Shown: positions 44,460 through 54,709 of the stretch, piece after piece
Layout: each line of letters begins with the position of its first letter
Numbering within the stretch: position 1 is the stretch's first letter
Assembly (NCBI RefSeq): GCF_029867415.1
Contig: NW_026705313.1
Span: 744,001 to 808,000, forward strand
Length of the DNA: 64,000 nt
Source: Vicia villosa
Lineage: Eukaryota; Streptophyta; Magnoliopsida; Fabales; Fabaceae
Reading direction: 5' to 3'
The notes under the pieces: model-generated
The model's database searches: none
Seen by the model: the letters and a program-made list of their open reading frames with translations, nothing else
What the model was told of the DNA's origin: nothing
Program-made: the position numbers and the translations under genes

Positions 44460-44631
44460 GGATCGCCCTTTCGGGTTTTCAATCCAGCGGGATGCCCCTT
44501 TTTGCCTAAGTCGCCTTTTCAGGTTTTCAACTTAGCGGGTTATTCTTCTTTTTTGTTTTATCCCTAATTTTTGCCCAAACCCTTTTGGTTTGCCGGGATG
44601 CCCTTATTTTTGCCTAGGTACGTCGACCTAG
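44460..44631 (-). repeat. Four hairpins just after the integrase stop (element 2)
   Basis: They lie at 44460-44485, 44506-44535, 44576-44592 and 44614-44631. In the sense strand, from 5' to 3', the stems are CTAGGT/ACCTAG, CAAACC/GGGTTTG, CTAAGTTG/CGACTTAG and GGATTG/CGATCC. The last two carry one U.G pair each. The last has the AAAACCCGAAAGGGC core seen in element 1. Confidence 0.65.
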
Positions 44632-44639
44632 CGGGTCTT

Positions 44640-47600
44640 TTATGCGTAGTATTTTTTGACTGAGTCTGAATTGACTGGAAGCGGAACGTCTTCCCCATCC
44701 ATCTTTGTCAGGATTAAAGCACCACCTGAAAATGATTTCTTCACAATGTATGGTCCCTCATAGTTGGGAGTCCATTTGCCCCTTGGATCGGTGTGAATTG
44801 GCAAGATCTTCCTTACGACTAGGTCACCTGTGTGGAATTCTCGAGGCCGAATCTTCTTGTCATACGCTTTCTTGATCCTCTTTTGGTACAACTGGCCATG
44901 GCAGATAGCAGATAAGCGTTTTTCCTCAATTAGATTGAGATGATCAAGCCTCGTTTGAACCCATTCTGTTTCATCGAGTTTGGCGTCCATCAAGACTCTC
45001 AACGAAGGAATTTCCACTTCGACAGGTAGTACGGCCTCCATACCGTAGACAAGAGAGAACGGAGTTGCCCCAGTTGAAGTACGAACAGAAGTTCTATAGC
45101 CATGCAAAGCAAATGGCAACATCTCATGCCAATCTTTATACGTTCTAACCATCTTCTGGACAATCTTCTTTATATTCTTGTTAGCAGCTTCGACTGCGCC
45201 ATTCATCTTTGGCCGATAGGGTGATGAATTGTGATGTTCAATCTTGAACTCTTCACACAACTCCGCCATCATCTTGTTATTAAGATTGGACCCATTATCA
45301 GTGATGATCTTGTTTGGAACCCCATATCGGCATATGATCTCTTTTTTGATGAAGCGAGCAACGACTTGCTTGGTCACGTTCTTGTAAGAAGCAGCTTCAA
45401 CCCATTTGGTGAAGTAGTCGATAGCAACAAGAATAAATCTGTGTCCATTTGAAGCTTGTGGCTCTATCCGTCCGATCATGTCTATGCCCCACATAGCAAA
45501 GGGCCAAGGCGATGTCAGGACATTCAGAGGAGTCGGAGGAACATGAATTCTGTCAGCATACACTTGACATTTGTGACATTTCTTCACGTACACATAACAA
45601 TCACTTTCAATCGTCATCCAGTAATATCCTGCTCGCAAGATCTTTTTGGCCATGGAATGTCCACTGGAATGAGTTCCGAAAGATCCTTCATGAATTTCCC
45701 GCATGATCAGTTCTGCTTCGTGTCTATCCACGCATCTGAGCAAAACTGAATCATAGTTTCTTTTGTACAGGACGTCTCCTGACAAGAAGAATTTGGATGC
45801 TAACCTTCGAAGCGTTCGCTTATCACCAATCGTAGCATCTTCGGGATACTCCTGCTTCTCAACATACCTCTTGATGTCGTAATACCATGGCTTTTCATCA
45901 TACACATCTTCAGTAGTGAGACAATGAGCAGGGAATACATGGGCAGGTTCTTTGTAACGGAGGATCGTTATGTCTGGTACTTCTTTAGGGGAGCTAACTC
46001 TGAACATAGCCGCCAAAGTAGCCAAAGCATCTGCCAATTGATTTTCCTCTCGGGGGATGTGATTGAAAGTGATTTCCTCAAAAGCAGGCAGCAACTCCAA
46101 AATATAATCCTTATAAGGAACTAAATTGGGGTGTCGTGTTTCCCAATCACCTCTCACTTGATGTATAACCAAGGCAGAATCCCCATACACCTCAAGGATC
46201 TTGATCCTCATATCAATGGCCGCTTCGAGACCCATTATGCAAGCTTCGTATTCTGCGACATTGTTTGTGCAATCAAAGCATATTCTAGCTGTGAAAGGGA
46301 TGTGAGTTTGACGAGGAGAAGTCAAAACTGCCCCAATACCATGGCCCATAGCATTTGATGCACCATCGAACGTGAGAGTCCATCGCTCTCCTGGTTCGGG
46401 TCCTTCGTTATCATCCAGTCTCATGATATCTTCATCAGGAATGTCAAACTTCATTGCCTGATACTCTTCTAATGGCTGATGAGCAAGATGATCTGCAAGG
46501 ACACTTCCTTTGATGGCCTTCTGTGTGACATACTGGATGTCGTATTCTGATAAAAGCATTTGCCATCGGGCTAGTCTTCCTGTAAGAGCCGGTTTTTCAA
46601 AGATGTACTTTATCGGGTCCATTTTGGAGATCAATAGAGTGGTATGAGTCAACATATACTGCCTCAGTCGGCGAGCAGCCCATACCAAAGCACAGCAAGT
46701 TTTCTCGAGTAGTGAGTAGCGGGATTCACAATCGGTAAACTTTTTGCTCAGGTAATAAATGGCGCACTCTTTTCGACCAGACTCGTCATGTTGGCCCAAC
46801 ACACACCCCATAGATCCTTCAAGCACAGTTAAGTACATAAGAAGCGGCCTCCCAGGAACCGGAGGCATGAGAATTGGCGGCTCTTGGAGATACTGTTTAA
46901 TCTTCTCAAAAGCTTCTTGACAATGATCATCCCAACGGATATCTTGATTCTTGCGCAGCAGTTTGAAGATGGGTTCACAGGTGTCAGTGAGATGAGAAAT
47001 GAACCTGGCTATGTAATTCAATCTCCCAAGGAAACCTCGGACCTCTTTTTCATTCTTTGGTGCTGGCATATTCTGTATCGCTCTTACTTTTTCAGGGTCG
47101 ACCTCAATCCCTCGTTGGCTCACAATGAATCCAAGTAATTTTCCAGATCGCACTCCAAAAGTGCACTTGTTTGGATTAAGCCTCAACTTGAATTTACGCA
47201 AACGAGCAAACAGTTTCTCAAGATATATCAAATGTTCCTCCTCAGTTTGGGATTTTGCAATCATATCATCGACATACACCTCAATCTCCTTATGGATCAT
47301 ATCATGGAAAAGGGTCACCATAGCTCGTTGATATGTTGCACCAGCATTCTTAAGACCAAAAGGCATCACCTTATAACAATACGTACCCCACGGAGTGGTA
47401 AAAGTAGTCTTGGTCATATCTTCAGGAGCCATTTTTATTTGATTATAGCCAGAAAAACCATCCATGAAGGAGAATACCGAATACTGAGCAGTGTTGTCGA
47501 CTAGCACATCAATATGAGGCAGAGGGAAATCATCCTTCGGACTTGCCCTATTCAAATCTCGGTAGTCGACACACATGCGTACCTTTCCGTCCTTCTTAGG

Positions 47601-48105
47601 AACGGGTACTATGTTTGCAATCCAAGGAGGATACTCACACACAGATAAGAAACCATCCTTCAACTGTTTTTCAACTTCTTCCTTGATTTTCAAAGCCATA
47701 TCAGGTCGAGTTCTTCGTGGTTTTTGTTTTACCGGCGGACATTCTGGTTTGAGAGGTAGCCTGTGCATAACTATATCCGTGTCTAAACCAGGCATGTCTT
47801 CATATGACCAGGCGAAGATATCAACATACTCTCGAAGCAACTCAATCAACCTTCTTTTTACATCACTTTCCAAAGCGGCACCTATCTTGACTTCTCTCTT
47901 TGCTTCTTCTGTACCGAGGTTGATGATTTCTATGGCTTCCTGATGTGGCTGAATAGATTTCTCTTCTTGTCTCAAAAGTCTTGCCAATTCCTCGGGGACT
48001 TCACAATCTTCCCCACTATCCTCATCAGCTTGGTCAATTGGATTCTCAAGGATATTAAGACGTGGAACTGTAACATTATCATTTTTGATGGAATTCGAGC
48101 CAGAT
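44640..48105 (-). CDS. pol: pol: reverse transcriptase, two RNase H domains and integrase (element 2)
   Basis: The frame is intact. It runs from the predicted exon start at 48105 to a stop at 44640. A start-like TTG at 47987 exists, but translation more likely comes through splicing from gag-pro. An acidic leader is followed by reverse transcriptase (VRMCVDYRDLN, FMDGFSGYNQI, catalytic Y-V-D-D), classical RNase H (SKKFTDCESRYS), a second Tat-type RNase H (LTFDGASNAMGHGIGA, AEYEA, ADALATL) and integrase. Integrase has an H-H-C-C site, the three catalytic motifs GIDMIG, TDNGS and GAVEAANK, and a GPYIV C-terminal domain. It is closely similar to element 1 along its whole length. No stop or frameshift is seen. 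Confidence 0.93.
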
Positions 48106-48355
48106 CTGCACGATGGATGATTTATGCCTTAGAATGCAACACATAAAAAGAAAAGGGAAAAGAAAAGCTTTGCCATTTTTGAAAAAGTTTTTAAAGTAAA
48201 AAAACAAAAATGAAAGAAATGGAACAGTAATTGCATGCGAAGATATGATTTTCATTCAATATTAAACAAATTGAAACAACATGGGGGCCCTTCTTTATAC
48301 AAGCGGTCAAAATGCTTAGGGCGAAGCATATGACTTATCGAAACAAGAAAATTAC
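48106..48355 (-). other. Putative intron between protease and reverse transcriptase (element 2)
   Basis: The donor GTAA starts at 48355, and its T-A-A is the stop codon of gag-pro. The acceptor CGTGCAG ends at 48106. Removing 250 bp joins the frames exactly (two codon bases before, one after). This is the same logic as in element 1, including the stop inside the donor. Confidence 0.75.
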
Positions 48356-51300
48356 ATCTCCATAAAAGTGACTCTGGGGACGTCCAAGATAGTCCAATTG
48401 TTGAGCTCCTGTCCAGGCGAAGCATGGCAAATGAATCTGGAGAGATCTTCTTCATCATCATCATCCACGGCGAGAACCTGACTTCCAGAACTGGTGCTTG
48501 CACTGATGAACACTTGAGAAATGGGGGGAATCACCTTCTTTCCAGGAATTATGCTGAGCTGAGTAGAGGAAGATGGTTGATACCCAAGGCCATACTTGTC
48601 TCGCTTCTCATGAACATCAATCAGCTTGCCCCAGGCACTATGGGGAGTACCAGCTTCTAAGAAGGCCTTAGCATCATTCAGAGACGAGAGGGGTGCTCCG
48701 AGTTCTTTCTTATTTTCAACCACGGGGAGTTTATCAACCGACACAATCTCTAAGGCCTGAAAAGGTGTCTCTTGTATCTCTCCCTCCACTTCAACATAAC
48801 GGTATGACGCCAGATTATTGACGATCAAATCCTCTTCACCAGTGATCACAACAATCTTGTCATTCACAACAAATTTCAAACACTGATGGAGGGTAGATGT
48901 CACAGCCCCAGCAGCATGGATCCAAGGACGACCCAAGAGGCAAGTGTATGAAGGACTTATATCCATGACATAGAAGGCAATATAGAACATGTGAGGGCCA
49001 ATCAAAACAGGCAGATCAATTTCCCCTTCTACGGACCTTCTGGAGCCATCAAACGCTCTGACACTCATAGTGCATGGTCTCATCATAATCCCATCCATAC
49101 TCAGCTTAAACAAAGTAGTCTTGGGCATCACATTAAGAGAAGAACCGGTATCAATCAGAACTCGAGACAACACAGCATCCAGACACTTGACGGAGATATG
49201 CAACGCTTTGTTGTGTGCTCTACCCTCAGATGGAAGCTCATCATCAGAAAAACCCAGACAATTACCAGCAGCAATGTTGGTCACAACCCCTTCAAACTGA
49301 GGCACGGTAATGTCTTGAGTTACGTGAGCGGAAGCCAGAACCTTCATCAGAGCATCACGATGAGCTTCGGAATGCACCAAGAGAGACAAGATGGAGATCT
49401 TGGCTTGGGTCTGATCAAGTTGGTCAATCACTTTGTAATCACTTTTCTTAATGATTTTCAAGAGTTGCTCGGCATCTTGTGCATTACGTGTCACAGGAGG
49501 GTCAACAGCAACTTGCTTTCCTTTTGCTTGTGTACTAGCCTCTTTATTGGTCTCTTTAGGAAGTGGGGGAGGGGCAGCAAAGATCCGACCACTACGGGTA
49601 ATGCCACTAGTGCCAGTAATATTGGTGATGCTTGAATTACCCACTGGAGGACAATCATATTTCTTCCCTCGAATATACACGGCATTATAACTCCAAGGGA
49701 CAGCCTTAGAATCGTTCACAGGAGAAGGAACAAGAGACGAGGTTGGAGGGGTCGAAGGAGCATTTGGAACCTGAATAACCAAAGGAGTCCTCGGAGCCTG
49801 AATGACCAAGGGAGTACTCGGAGCACGAATGACCAAAGGAGTACTCTGATTCTTTGACACCTCAGCAGGATGGTAAGGTATCTCTAGAGTAGCCACATCT
49901 TCGACAGGAACGACCCTTTCCACTCTAAGAACACCTTCATCCATTAGTTTCTGAATTTCTTCTTTCAACCTAGTGCATTCCTCAGGGTTAGAAGAACATT
50001 GCAAACAGTAATCATGTAGTTCACACAAAACCTTTTGTTGCATAAGATACTCTCTGACAACTGCTAGCGGCATCCTTACCTCATTAACATCACTCACTAG
50101 GATCTGATCATCACATAACTCAATAGCATTGGTCGCACCGGCATGAGGAGGCATAGGATTATTCTGCACATTAGGACCAGTAGGAGTGAACGAGATGAGC
50201 TTGTCATCGAGAAGATCCTGGACTTTCCACTTGAATGCCCTGCATTTCTCAATTGTGTGGCCGGGAGCCCTAGAATGAAATTCACAATGAGCATTCGCAT
50301 CATACCCAGGAGGAAGAGGGTCAGGTGGAGGACCCATTTCGCGGAGTTGCACTAATTGACCAGCAAGTAATTGGGGAAGAAGCTGAGCATACGGCATTGG
50401 AACCGGATCTATACGCCTGTCAGGGTATCTTTGCCTCCGTGGACCTCTTTGACCTTGAGGCCTAGGATTCTGTTGGCGATTCTGAGAAACAGCAGCTCGT
50501 TGTTGTGGTACGAAAGGCTGTTGGGGTGCCATCCATGGTTGTGGAAGAGCAGCATCATATGCTTGAGGGACATACGGACCTGGAACAGCATAAGGCATCG
50601 GATAATAAGGAGGTGGAACAGCAGAATATGCAGGAGCTCGACCTTGGTCAACAGAGGCAGTGCTAGTCTCACCTTCCTTCTTCTTCACAAACCCAGAATA
50701 CGGCTTCTTACCATTACCACTAGAGTTGCTAGGATTAGTAACACCTTGAATGGTACCAGCTTTGACACAGTTCTCAACCCTCTCACCAATGATGACCACA
50801 TCCGAAAAGGAAGGAGAAGTATTACTAACCATGTGCTGAAGATACGGCCCTTTCAGAGTCCCCATAAACAGATCAATCAACTCGCGGTCCAAAAGAGGAG
50901 GTTGGACACGGGACGCAAGTTCACGCCACCTCTGGGCGTATTCTTTAAAAGACTCCTCAGATTTCTGTGACATATTTTGTAGCTGGGAACGGCTGGGAGC
51001 CATAGCAGTATTGTAGTGGTATTGTCTCAAGAAGGCGTCGACAAGTTGTCCCCAAGTACTGACATTAGACCTCTCAAGTTTCATGTACCATTCCAACGGG
51101 GCTCCAGTGAGACTATCCTGAAAAAAATGCATCAGCAGAGGCTCGTTCTCAGCATGAGCAGCCATCTTACGGCAGTAGGAACGAATGTGAGTCTCTGGGC
51201 AGGTAACTCCCTTGTACTTATCAAAATCTGGCACCTTGAACTTCGGGGCAATAACAATCCCAGGTACCAAGCACATAGCAGCGGTGTCGAAACTTGAAGT

Positions 51301-51633
51301 TTTAGCAACCTCAACAAACTTAAGGCGTTCTTCAAGAGCTTGGTACATCTTAGCAGTCTCGGTCAACTCAGCAGTGAGATCATGTTCAAGATCAATAACC
51401 TCATGGTGGTCGTCCACTACTTTCAGTGTCTCATTAATAGGAGTCTCTTTAGTTTTCACCCCTCCGTCAGCAGAATTGGTAGGAGTATCTTTGACCAAAC
51501 TAGCGACACTCTTTCTGAGTTCATCCTGTCCTTGAACAACGGCATGGAGAGTCTCCATAAGTTGGGCCATTCTTTCCCCCATAACATCCATATCCCTACG
51601 GAGGGCAGCTTGATTCTGTTCAAATTGTTCCAT
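48352..51633 (-). CDS. gag-protease polyprotein (element 2), intact
   Basis: About 1093 residues start at MEQFEQ; the frame is open upstream to 51873. It has an N-terminal coiled-coil region, the gag core (FDKYKGVTCPETH, HFFQDSLTGAPLEWY, QYHYNTAMAPSRSQL, EYAQRWREL), a P/Q/Y-rich linker and a zinc-knuckle-like CEFHSRAPGHTIEKC. An aspartic protease follows, with the D-T-G-S-S aspartate at about residue 828 (base 49152) and LLGRPW about 70 residues later. Gag packages the RNA and the protease cuts the polyprotein. The frame ends at a TAA overlapping the splice donor, so unspliced RNA gives gag-pro and spliced RNA would give gag-pro-pol. Confidence 0.92.
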   Translation of the reverse strand: MEQFEQNQAALRRDMDVMGERMAQLMETLHAVVQGQDELRKSVASLVKDTPTNSADGGVKTKETPINETLKVVDDHHEVIDLEHDLTAELTETAKMYQALEERLKFVEVAKTSSFDTAAMCLVPGIVIAPKFKVPDFDKYKGVTCPETHIRSYCRKMAAHAENEPLLMHFFQDSLTGAPLEWYMKLERSNVSTWGQLVDAFLRQYHYNTAMAPSRSQLQNMSQKSEESFKEYAQRWRELASRVQPPLLDRELIDLFMGTLKGPYLQHMVSNTSPSFSDVVIIGERVENCVKAGTIQGVTNPSNSSGNGKKPYSGFVKKKEGETSTASVDQGRAPAYSAVPPPYYPMPYAVPGPYVPQAYDAALPQPWMAPQQPFVPQQRAAVSQNRQQNPRPQGQRGPRRQRYPDRRIDPVPMPYAQLLPQLLAGQLVQLREMGPPPDPLPPGYDANAHCEFHSRAPGHTIEKCRAFKWKVQDLLDDKLISFTPTGPNVQNNPMPPHAGATNAIELCDDQILVSDVNEVRMPLAVVREYLMQQKVLCELHDYCLQCSSNPEECTRLKEEIQKLMDEGVLRVERVVPVEDVATLEIPYHPAEVSKNQSTPLVIRAPSTPLVIQAPRTPLVIQVPNAPSTPPTSSLVPSPVNDSKAVPWSYNAVYIRGKKYDCPPVGNSSITNITGTSGITRSGRIFAAPPPLPKETNKEASTQAKGKQVAVDPPVTRNAQDAEQLLKIIKKSDYKVIDQLDQTQAKISILSLLVHSEAHRDALMKVLASAHVTQDITVPQFEGVVTNIAAGNCLGFSDDELPSEGRAHNKALHISVKCLDAVLSRVLIDTGSSLNVMPKTTLFKLSMDGIMMRPCTMSVRAFDGSRRSVEGEIDLPVLIGPHMFYIAFYVMDISPSYTCLLGRPWIHAAGAVTSTLHQCLKFVVNDKIVVITGEEDLIVNNLASYRYVEVEGEIQETPFQALEIVSVDKLPVVENKKELGAPLSSLNDAKAFLEAGTPHSAWGKLIDVHEKRDKYGLGYQPSSSTQLSIIPGKKVIPPISQVFISASTSSGSQVLAVDDDDEEDLSRFICHASPGQELNNWTILDVPRVTFMEM

Positions 51634-52009
51634 GATTCTCTCGTTGCTCCTGGTGCGGTAAGGATGTAAGAAAGTCAGCTTCGTCGTCGGGAAAGAAATC
51701 TGTTGCTGAAAAGGACCCCAATTAGTTTCTTGTACAATAACCTGAAAAATGCAATGTGATAATGTGAATGTATGAGTGCATGTGTGCGTATGACGTGATG
51801 TGCCATTTTCAGAGTATCCAAGATTTAATATTGATCCAGAATAGCTAACAACGTGACAAAAGATAAGTATCAAGAGAAACTAGTTCTTTTTCATTCATAA
51901 CAGAAATTTAAACTTGGGCAAGCCATACATCAACAAGATAGTTCAACAAAGGAAATAAAAGACCCCATCCAACAAGCCTGGTGGTGGTCGAGACATACAA
52001 ACTCAAACA
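51634..52009 (-). other. ORF1-gag spacer of element 2 with a splice-acceptor-like site
   Basis: On the - strand TTGCATTTTTCAG ends at 51742. From 51741 the frame is open into gag and encodes a peptide with T-K-L and H-P-Y-R-T-R-S-N before the methionine. Related peptides precede gag in elements 1 and 3. No other gene is present. Confidence 0.5.
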
Positions 52010-53872
52010 TCAATCCATCTGAACATAAAACAGAGGTCCTCCTTGTCTGAAGTGCTCGTCACTCCACTTCTTAGTTTCATCAAACAGTTTCTTGGTTGCT
52101 TCTCGATCTCTTCCTTTAAGAAGGCTTTGAATCACCTCATCTTTGCGAAACAGATGCCCATCCAACTTCTTGCAGCACTCCCTAAGTTCGTCACATCCTT
52201 TACATTCTGGGAGATAATCTTTCTCAGGTGCATTCTCCATACTTGCCATTTGATCTCTGAGCTTGACATTCTCTTCTGTTAGTCGAGCAGAGCGGAGGTG
52301 ACTTCCTTTCAGCTGTGTTTCGACTGCTATTCTCTGAGTAGTCTCATCTTCCAGTTTCTTTTTCATAGTCCTCAGCTGATATTTAGTCTCTTTTTCTAAC
52401 TGGAGCTTGCAGGCCTTCAAGTCTTCCCTGTACTTTTGCTTGAGCTTCTCTTCTGCCTCTTTTATGGCCTTTTTTATGATCTTCTCGTTATCCTCGACAA
52501 TGATAGTGGTAGCTTTTTCACCCCTTTCAGTTCTAGTCCTCTTTTGAACTCTGGAAGATCCTCCTTTCAACATTTTAACCTCGTGTGCTAATTCAGCCCT
52601 TTTCTGATTCACCAAGAAGTACTCTATCTTAGCATCTTCCCCCTTCTCACGCAACCGGATGTTTTCCACATGTACCTGGGTATAGTCTTCAGCTGGCACA
52701 GTGGCAGTTAAAACTTCAGGTGGTTGTTCATACAATGGTTTAACCTTCGGGAAAGGCAACAGGCGCTCCTTGACTCTATCTTTCACCCAATCAGTGTAAG
52801 CTTGCTTAGCAACGCCATTCTTCCCTCCTAAGGAAGTTCGGTTATCTGTATGAATACTATTCCAGGCGCTCCTCACTTTTTCTAGACCCTCTGGATCAGC
52901 CCCTTTCTTAAAGCAAACAGATTCAAATATTTCCTTGTCTAACGGCTTGTCCTTTAGTGCAAAACCCAACTGGCGCAGCGCTAGCCTCGGATTGTAATTG
53001 ATAACTCCCTTCGTTCCTATGAGGGGAACGTTGTCAAAACTACCACATCTAGTAATAACTTCCTCTATCCCTTTCCCAAGGTGATACCAAACGATGTCAT
53101 TCGCCGTAAGCCCCATGATCCTTTGAGGCCATTTCTGTGAGTCTCTTGTCGTGACAAACGGTCCACTTTTAGGCAAGTGTGAAGTGAACCACTCGTATAA
53201 CAACGGCAAACAGCCTCCAACGGCTCCCTTCGTCCCATACCTGGAATGAACAGCATAATAAGTATCTGCCAAGAGAGTAGGCACGGGGTTTTGATCCATA
53301 AAGAGGCAAATGGCAGTGAGATCGACGAAATTCGGGATATTCGGGAACAACACCAAACCATAGATCATAACAGCTAAGAGAGCATTGAATTCTTTCCATT
53401 TCTTCTCAATAGCCAGGGCATCAGCTTTTCTCATCAGAAATTTAACATAGAATCTGTGGGTTCCACCATTAGGCTTCCAGTTATCTGTAACATCTTTCAT
53501 GCTCAAATAAAGAGCACCAGCAATTCGGTCCATTTTCGGTTTCTCAGGTACACATACAAAAGGAATCCTGTGTTGAACCTTAATCTTGAGGATATCAGCA
53601 TATTCTTCAAGGGTTGGTGCCAGTTGGTAATCAGGAAAGGTGAAACACCGTAACTCAGGATCGTAGAACTGGAGAAGTGTGTATAGAGCCCATTCATCAA
53701 CCCGAGAAGTTAACATGTGTAGGATATGACCATATGTTTTCCTGAACTCATCCAAGTTTTGCCCAGTAACTAAAGTACTCAAACGAATCAGAGGCGTTAT
53801 ATCCTCACGGAAGAAACTGCAGGTGAAGGTGCGCCTAGTAACCTCTTTGGTAACTGTCACGTTGTTAGCCAT
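52010..53872 (-). CDS. Ogre ORF1 protein (element 2), complete
   Basis: About 620 residues start at MANNVTVTKEV, chosen because the longer frame to 54079 runs through a TTTTC microsatellite that would encode only lysine, arginine and glutamate. The first ~400 residues resemble the plant domain carried by Ogre ORF1 (DUF7745 type, from memory). Landmarks are FTFPDYQLAPTLEEYA, GLVLFPNIPNFVD, NPVPTLLADTYYA and GVINYNPRLALRQLG. The remaining residues are strongly charged with heptad patterns and should form a long coiled coil, followed by CxxC-like cysteines (CKGCDELRECC). The function is unknown. It is the first gene after the primer site, and its RNA lies upstream of gag. Confidence 0.85.
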   Translation of the reverse strand: MANNVTVTKEVTRRTFTCSFFREDITPLIRLSTLVTGQNLDEFRKTYGHILHMLTSRVDEWALYTLLQFYDPELRCFTFPDYQLAPTLEEYADILKIKVQHRIPFVCVPEKPKMDRIAGALYLSMKDVTDNWKPNGGTHRFYVKFLMRKADALAIEKKWKEFNALLAVMIYGLVLFPNIPNFVDLTAICLFMDQNPVPTLLADTYYAVHSRYGTKGAVGGCLPLLYEWFTSHLPKSGPFVTTRDSQKWPQRIMGLTANDIVWYHLGKGIEEVITRCGSFDNVPLIGTKGVINYNPRLALRQLGFALKDKPLDKEIFESVCFKKGADPEGLEKVRSAWNSIHTDNRTSLGGKNGVAKQAYTDWVKDRVKERLLPFPKVKPLYEQPPEVLTATVPAEDYTQVHVENIRLREKGEDAKIEYFLVNQKRAELAHEVKMLKGGSSRVQKRTRTERGEKATTIIVEDNEKIIKKAIKEAEEKLKQKYREDLKACKLQLEKETKYQLRTMKKKLEDETTQRIAVETQLKGSHLRSARLTEENVKLRDQMASMENAPEKDYLPECKGCDELRECCKKLDGHLFRKDEVIQSLLKGRDREATKKLFDETKKWSDEHFRQGGPLFYVQMD

Positions 53873-54689
53873 TTCAAGTGAAGAAGATAATAACCTTGGA
53901 TACCCTGAAAAAAATGGCATGCACATGAGAAATAATAATACTTCTTTTCTTTCTTTTTTTTTTACATATCTTTTCTTTTCTTTTCTTTTCTTTTCTTTTC
54001 TTTTTTCTTTTCTTTTCTTTTTTTTTTTGAAAGGTAAACATGCCATGATGTAAATGATGCAATGGAGGTTTCCCCACATAGGAGAAGTGTGTGTGGCCTC
54101 TGGATGAGATCGGACGTTGCAGGATCAAAGGTCCGGCATAGGCACAGTGAAACCATAAGAACACAAGTCACCAACAGAACGGTCACCAACGGTACCTGTC
54201 ATGTATATCCCACCCCACTCACAGGTGTAGTCTAGGTCAGGGTAGGTCAATGGCTTCCAGCGTTATCAGTTCTCCTGAAACACCATCATTGTCGCAAATA
54301 CATGCCAACAACGGTATCTCATTTGAACCTCGACTGGTCGTGGGTCTCATGATCGCAATCAACAGAACCTGACATTCTGTTGGCGTCATGACTATCCACT
54401 CTATCCTAGGTATCCTATGTGTCACTCTGGCCTGGGTATTGGGCCTTTTACCTCATAAAACATCCCACCCAACCTGCAAAACAGAACAGAAGACCCCAAG
54501 GAACACAGAATATAATCCATATGCATGATGTGCAAACAGAAATAAACATGATATGCAAGCAGAAAAGTAAACATGCAAATATATATACACGGTATAGACA
54601 TAAAAACAAATAAACACCCATTAAATAAACAAACAAACGCAGGCTAGGATCGACTCACTAAGGATGGACCAGCAACAGGTCTAGCAACA
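53873..54689 (-). other. Untranslated leader of element 2
   Basis: This is non-coding DNA between the primer site and ORF1. It contains a TTTTC-type microsatellite at about 53939-54029. Open frames across the microsatellite are low complexity. Confidence 0.7.
53939..54029. repeat. TTTTC-type microsatellite in the leader of element 2
   Basis: Repeated CTTTT units with longer T-runs sit about 70 bp upstream of the ORF1 start, purine-rich on the sense strand. Confidence 0.9.
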
Positions 54690-54707
54690 TCCCCAGCAGA
54701 GTCGCCA
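54690..54707 (-). promoter_or_regulatory. Primer binding site of element 2
   Basis: On the - strand it reads TGGCGACTCTGCTGGGGA, two bases after the 5' LTR end. From memory it differs by one base from the complement of the 3' end of plant tRNA-Arg(ACG), which fits the Arg primer known for Ogre elements. An 11-base copy (TGGCGACTCTG) lies within the LTR at 54734-54744. Confidence 0.8.
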
Positions 54708-54709
54708 GC

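Noticed and set aside
49000..51700. + strand frames of 70-214 codons opposite element 2 gag-pro
   Set aside because: They are antisense shadows of a long conserved coding frame and show no own domain.
51874..52009. Extension of element 2 gag to the ATG at 51873
   Set aside because: The N-terminal residues before about 51741 are not matched in elements 1 or 3. The MEQFEQ start, or a spliced start just upstream, fits better.
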